The notes under the pieces were generated by a model. It searched no databases and was not told the origin of the DNA. It saw only the letters and a program-made list of their open reading frames with translations. The translations under genes were made by a program, and so were the position numbers. 64,000 nucleotides of DNA from Acrocarpospora macrocephala. GTDB lineage: Bacteria; Actinomycetota; Actinomycetes; Streptosporangiales; Streptosporangiaceae. Where the stretch lies: the NCBI RefSeq assembly GCF_009687865.1, contig NZ_BLAE01000035.1, positions 62,001 through 126,000 on the forward strand, given 5' to 3'. Positions within the stretch are counted from its first letter, which is position 1. The number at the start of each line of letters is the position of its first letter. Of the stretch, positions 60,234-64,000 are shown piece after piece.

Positions 60234-63026
60234 TCATCCGGTCCGGTGGAGTTTGGCCCGCACCTCCTGCGCGTGCGGGTCGCCGATCTGTTCCAGAATC
60301 GCCAAGGCCCCCGTCCAGCTGGTACGGGCTGCGCCCACATCGGCGACACTCAGGTAGGTATCGCCCAGATGATCGAGCACGACGGTCTCGTAAGCGCGGT
60401 CCCCGAACCGGCGCAGCATCTCGACCGCGTGCTCGTAACAGGCGATGGCCTGGCCATGGTCGCCCAGCTGGTGATGCGAATAGCCGAGCCGATGCCAGGT
60501 CACCGCCTCGGCGCGTACGTCGCCCTGCGCCCGATGCAAGTCCAGGGCCCGCCGCCCGCACCTGAGCGCCCGATCATGATCGCCGAGCAACGCGTGGTAC
60601 CACCCGATCGCGCTGAGCGCCTTGGCCTGACCGGTCCGATCCCCGATGACCCGATAGATCTGGTACGCCTGCCGCGCATGCGCACGGGCAGGCGCGTGCC
60701 GCCCAAGCCCTTCCAGCACCTGCGCCAGATTGCGATGGATATGCGCCTGATCAGCTTGATCGTCCACCTCCCCGAACAGATCCAGCGCCCGCAGCAGGTG
60801 ATCGTGGGCTTCGCCATGCCGGGCCAGCAGCGCACAGGCGCCCGCGAGCCCTCGGTGCGCGTGCGCTTGTCCAGCCGGGCTGCCCAGCCGCCGCGCCACC
60901 TCAAGCGCGATCCGATGCGTCGTCGTCAGGTCATGCCACCGCCCCCGCCAATAAAGGAAATCGGAGTATGCCCAGGCCAGCTGCCACACATATGCGGCGA
61001 ACCCGGCGGTGGCGGCGTGCCGGGTGAGCGCCTCCAAAGTAGGCCACTCGGCGGCGAACCAGGCGAACCCGGCCGCGGAGTCGGGGAGGTGCTCCACCGT
61101 GACCCCGGGCCGTGGCGGAGGCAGGGCGATCGGCACCCGGTAGGGGTCCATCAGCAGATCCGCCCCGTCGGCGGTGTGCAGGTAGTGGTCGAGCAGCCGG
61201 AGCAGGGCCTCGCGCCGCTGTTCCGCGGAGTCGAGCGCGTGGGTGCGCTCGATGGCGTACGCGCGCAGCAGGTCGTGGAAGCCGAACCGGCCTGGCGCCT
61301 GCTCGGTGAGCATGTGGGCGCGGGCCAGTTCGGCCAGCATGCGCCGGGCCGGGCCGACCGCGAGCCCGGCCAGGCTGGCCGCCGCGATCGGGGTGATCTG
61401 CGGGCCGGGATACAGGCCGAGCAGGCGGAACAGCCGCGTGGCGGGTTCGCTCAGCAGCCGGTAGGACCAGGAGAACGCCGCGCGTACGCCGCTGGTTTCG
61501 TCGCCGTCCAGGGCGTCGAGGCCGGGTCCGGCGTCGCGCAGTTCCTCGGCCAGCGCGGCGAGCGGGAAGTTCGGATGGGTGGCGGCTCTGGCGGCGGCGG
61601 TGACGAGCGCGAGGGGCAGCCGCGCGCACGAGGCGCTGATCGCGTCGGCGGCGCCGGAGTCGGCGGTCACCCGGTCGCGGCCGATGCGGTGGCTGAGCAG
61701 CTCCCGGGCCTCGGCCACGCTGAGCAGGTCGAGGGTGAGCGGCTGGGCGCCCTCGGCGGTGAGCAGGCCGGTGAGACCGCTGCGACTGGTCACCAGGACC
61801 AGGCAGCCGGGCTCATCGGGCAGCAGCGGCCGAACCTGCTCCGCATCGCGGGCGTTGTCCAGAAATATCAGGATCCGGCGGCCGGTGAGCAGGGTCCGGT
61901 ACAGCGCCGCCTGCGACGAAGGTTCGACCGGCACCCGCTCCGGCGGCACGCCCAGGGCGTGCAGGAACTCCCGGATCGCCTCCTCCGGCTGGAGCGCCCG
62001 GCCGCTCGGGTCGAACCCGCGCAGGTTGACGAACAGCTGCCCGTCGGGGAAACGTTCCCTGGCCTGGTGAGCCCAGTGCACGGCCAGCGCGGTCTTGCCG
62101 ATGCCCGCCGTACCCATGATCGCCGCGATCGTGACTGAGTGGTCCCGGCGGCTCTCGTCCGCGAGCCCGTCCAGTTGCGCCAGCTGGTCGCGGCGGCCGA
62201 CGAATCCCCGTACCGCCAAGGGAAGCGGCGTGGAGCGGACCACGGCGGGACCTTCCTCCCGCGCCACCGCGGCGGAGTCGTGCAGGGACGGGTCGCCGCA
62301 CAGGATCCGCCGGTGGGTCGCCTCAAGGACAGGGCCCGGCGGCACCCCGAGCTGCTCGGCCAGATCCTTGCGCGCCCGCCGGTACACCTCCAGCGCCTCG
62401 CCCTGGCGTCCACTGCGATAGAGGGCCACCATCAGCTGGCGGATGAACGTTTCACGCAGCGGGTGCCGGGTCACCAGTGCGGTGAGCTCGCCCACCAGAT
62501 CGTCGATCGTGCCGAATCGCAGCCCGGTGTCGGCGTATTCCTCCCACACGGTCAGGCGCAACTCGTCCAGCCGCGCTGCTTCGGCGCGCGCGGCCGGGCT
62601 GTCCAGCGTGGCCAGGGCGGGGCCGCGCCACAGGCCGAGCGCGCGCCGCAGCAGCCTCCCCGCCGCGGCCGGTCTGCCGTTCTCCAGCTCCTCCCGGCCA
62701 AGCGCCACGGCCTGTTCGAAGACCCGGACGTCGAACTCCTCGTCGCGAACGTGCAGCTTGTAGCCGGGCGCGCTGGTGTGAAGTGCCTGGTTACCGAGGA
62801 GGCGGCGTAACCGGAACACGCACCCGTGCACCTGAGCGCGCGCCGAGGGCGGCGGTTCATCCGGCCACAGGGCGTCGATCAGCTCCTCGGCGGTCACCAC
62901 CTGATTGGCGTGCAGCAGCAGCACGCCGAGCGCCACCCGCTCCCGTCTGGCGTTGATGGCGACCTGCGCGCCGTCCTGCCACAGCACCGGCGGACCGAGG
63001 AGGCCGTAACGCAACACCTCGTTCAC
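60234..63026 (-). CDS. AfsR/SARP family transcriptional activator (BTAD, NB-ARC, TPR)
   Basis: 930 aa. The N-terminal OmpR-type winged helix (RRERVALGVLLLHANQVVTAEELIDALWPDEPPPSARAQVHGCVFRLRRLLG) and bacterial transcriptional activation domain cover about 1-250. An NB-ARC ATPase (Walker A GTAGIGKT, ILIFLDNARD, LVTSRSGL) covers ~275-560. C-terminal tetratricopeptide repeats run from ~680. These large SARPs switch on secondary-metabolite clusters, and the neighbours here fit that. It is divergent from the AMP-ligase gene and upstream of the flavoenzyme gene on the same strand. Confidence 0.93.
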   Translation of the reverse strand: MNEVLRYGLLGPPVLWQDGAQVAINARRERVALGVLLLHANQVVTAEELIDALWPDEPPPSARAQVHGCVFRLRRLLGNQALHTSAPGYKLHVRDEEFDVRVFEQAVALGREELENGRPAAAGRLLRRALGLWRGPALATLDSPAARAEAARLDELRLTVWEEYADTGLRFGTIDDLVGELTALVTRHPLRETFIRQLMVALYRSGRQGEALEVYRRARKDLAEQLGVPPGPVLEATHRRILCGDPSLHDSAAVAREEGPAVVRSTPLPLAVRGFVGRRDQLAQLDGLADESRRDHSVTIAAIMGTAGIGKTALAVHWAHQARERFPDGQLFVNLRGFDPSGRALQPEEAIREFLHALGVPPERVPVEPSSQAALYRTLLTGRRILIFLDNARDAEQVRPLLPDEPGCLVLVTSRSGLTGLLTAEGAQPLTLDLLSVAEARELLSHRIGRDRVTADSGAADAISASCARLPLALVTAAARAATHPNFPLAALAEELRDAGPGLDALDGDETSGVRAAFSWSYRLLSEPATRLFRLLGLYPGPQITPIAAASLAGLAVGPARRMLAELARAHMLTEQAPGRFGFHDLLRAYAIERTHALDSAEQRREALLRLLDHYLHTADGADLLMDPYRVPIALPPPRPGVTVEHLPDSAAGFAWFAAEWPTLEALTRHAATAGFAAYVWQLAWAYSDFLYWRGRWHDLTTTHRIALEVARRLGSPAGQAHAHRGLAGACALLARHGEAHDHLLRALDLFGEVDDQADQAHIHRNLAQVLEGLGRHAPARAHARQAYQIYRVIGDRTGQAKALSAIGWYHALLGDHDRALRCGRRALDLHRAQGDVRAEAVTWHRLGYSHHQLGDHGQAIACYEHAVEMLRRFGDRAYETVVLDHLGDTYLSVADVGAARTSWTGALAILEQIGDPHAQEVRAKLHRTG

Positions 63027-63131
63027 ACCTGCGCACGGTAGCGGGCCGATGCCGCCCGCGGAAGAGTACTGGAAGCCGGACGGAAGGCGCCGTGTCTAGC
63101 GTGGCCGCACCGACGTCAGGGGAGGGAAACG

Positions 63132-64000
63132 ATGGGGCTGTCTCTCGTCTACGGCGGCGATCTGCCGGAGTCCGGCCCGCGGACGTTGCCGGAGCTGCTC
63201 GCCCGCGCGTCCAGGGTCACCGACGCCGAGATGATCACCTATCTGCGAGCGGACGGTTCCGAGCTGACCCGCTCTTACCCTGAACTCCTCGCCGAGGCGG
63301 AGGCGATTCTCACCGGCCTGCGCGCGCATGGCCTGCGTCCCGGCGATCCGGTGCTGCTCCAGATCGAGGACAACCACGACTATCTGCCCACGTTCTGGGC
63401 TTGCGTGCTGGGCGGCATGCCGGCCGTGCCGATGACGGTTCCTCCTGGATATGAGCAGCCGAGCGTGGCCACGGCCAGGTTGCGGCGGTCCTGGGAGCTG
63501 TGCGGTCGGCCCCTGATCGTGGCGAGCTCGCGGGTCGCGCCCGAGCTGGACCGGCTCGGCATGGGCCTGACCACCGTTGACGCCCTGCGATCTCACCCGG
63601 CTCGGTCGGATTGGTACCCGGCCCAGCCCGACGACCCGTTCGCCATCCTGTTCACCTCGGGCAGCACGGGCGTCCCCAAAGGGGTGACGCTCACCCACCG
63701 GGGCGTGCTGGCCATGCTCCGGGGTTACCTGCACCTCGTGCCCCTGACCAGCGAGGACATCAGCTTCAACTGGATGCCGCTGGAGCACGTGGCCGGGCTG
63801 CTCGCCTTCCATGTTCGCGACGTCTATCTGGGCGCTCGGCAGATCCACGCCGGCACCGAGGCCGTCCTGCGGGATCCGCTCAGCTGGCTCGACCGGCTGG
63901 ACCACTACCGCGCGACCTGCACCTGGGCACCCAACTTCGCCTTCAACCTGATCAATGAACACCTCGCCGGGCACCCGGACCGGTCGTGGGATCTGTCCGC
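63132..64000 (+). CDS. AMP-dependent ligase / fatty acyl-AMP ligase-like domain (partial, 5' end)
   Basis: The first ~289 codons are in the window and the gene continues past 64000. The ATG follows GGAGGG. ANL-superfamily features: MITYLRADGSELTRSYPELLAEAEAILTGL, core motif A3 LFTSGSTGVPKGVTLTHRG, and EHVAGLLAFHVRDVYLGARQIHAG, which is typical of ligases that begin polyketide or hybrid synthases. It probably activates a carboxylic acid starter, followed downstream by carrier and synthase domains outside this window; that part is inference. Confidence 0.85.
   Translation, partial: MGLSLVYGGDLPESGPRTLPELLARASRVTDAEMITYLRADGSELTRSYPELLAEAEAILTGLRAHGLRPGDPVLLQIEDNHDYLPTFWACVLGGMPAVPMTVPPGYEQPSVATARLRRSWELCGRPLIVASSRVAPELDRLGMGLTTVDALRSHPARSDWYPAQPDDPFAILFTSGSTGVPKGVTLTHRGVLAMLRGYLHLVPLTSEDISFNWMPLEHVAGLLAFHVRDVYLGARQIHAGTEAVLRDPLSWLDRLDHYRATCTWAPNFAFNLINEHLAGHPDRSWDLS

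Noticed and set aside
60225-62138. 637-codon plus-strand open frame
   Set aside because: Antisense to the SARP regulator, whose BTAD, NB-ARC and TPR motifs are intact.

Overview
The window is high-GC actinobacterial DNA. GC-rich third codon positions, GTG/TTG starts, 4-base start/stop overlaps, many TetR/LacI/SARP/XRE regulators, a DivIVA-domain protein, an actinobacterial-IHF-like domain and FxSxx-type peptide genes all point to a filamentous actinomycete. Streptosporangiales is my guess on gene flavour only. No rRNA, tRNA, CRISPR array, insertion sequence or phage gene was seen.

Layout. (1) 1-2478: three-subunit molybdenum hydroxylase operon, its third gene cut by the window edge, divergent from a TetR regulator with twin operators between them. 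(2) 3243-5256: Ktr-type K+ uptake pair. (3) 5436-13306: dehydrogenase, LigD-type polymerase, membrane-anchored secreted protein, alpha/beta hydrolase with decayed copies of its own 3' end, divergent TetR with twin operators, a CopD/CtaG-like membrane protein with a small exported partner, and a Nudix hydrolase. (4) 13428-21322: complete kdp operon (tiny membrane ORF, kdpF, A, B, C, D, E). (5) 21364-34047: a plant-glycan locus for L-arabinose-rich chains. It has two secreted glycosidases, a secreted zinc metalloprotease carrying the same C-terminal lectin-like domain, a LacI regulator, a sugar ABC importer and a cytoplasmic GH127 beta-L-arabinofuranosidase. LacI-type sites are shared across the locus. 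(6) 34079-35682: a ZIP-like membrane protein fused to an actinobacterial-IHF-like DNA-binding domain, in operon with a DivIVA-domain protein. (7) 35885-44300: polar amino-acid ABC importer, quinone-reductase-like MDR, and several secreted or membrane proteins.

(8) 44533-56100 holds the most unusual system. I find a 51-codon gene (49177-49332, minus) whose product has the layout of FxSxx-COOH peptide precursors but ends in Phe-Gln-Ala-Ala-Leu. Co-directional with it downstream are a SIR2-like NADase-type gene, an nSTAND1-type ATPase with tetratricopeptide repeats, and an MFS exporter. Divergent or nearby are an NB-ARC/TPR protein of the FxsT type, a radical SAM/SPASM cyclophane-forming maturase (FxsB type), an HEXXH peptide-modification protein, a GNAT acetyltransferase and an unknown protein. 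In FxSxx systems as I know them a TIR-like protein (FxsC) is common; none is seen here and a SIR2/STAND pair is present instead. That suggests a modified-peptide system wired to an immunity-type NAD+-degrading effector.

(9) 56137-57956: aldo/keto reductase divergent from an XRE/MmyB-type regulator. (10) 57958-64000: the edge of a natural-product gene cluster with an O-methyltransferase, an acyl-CoA-dehydrogenase-like flavoenzyme, an AfsR-type SARP regulator and the start of an AMP-ligase that may be a loading module.
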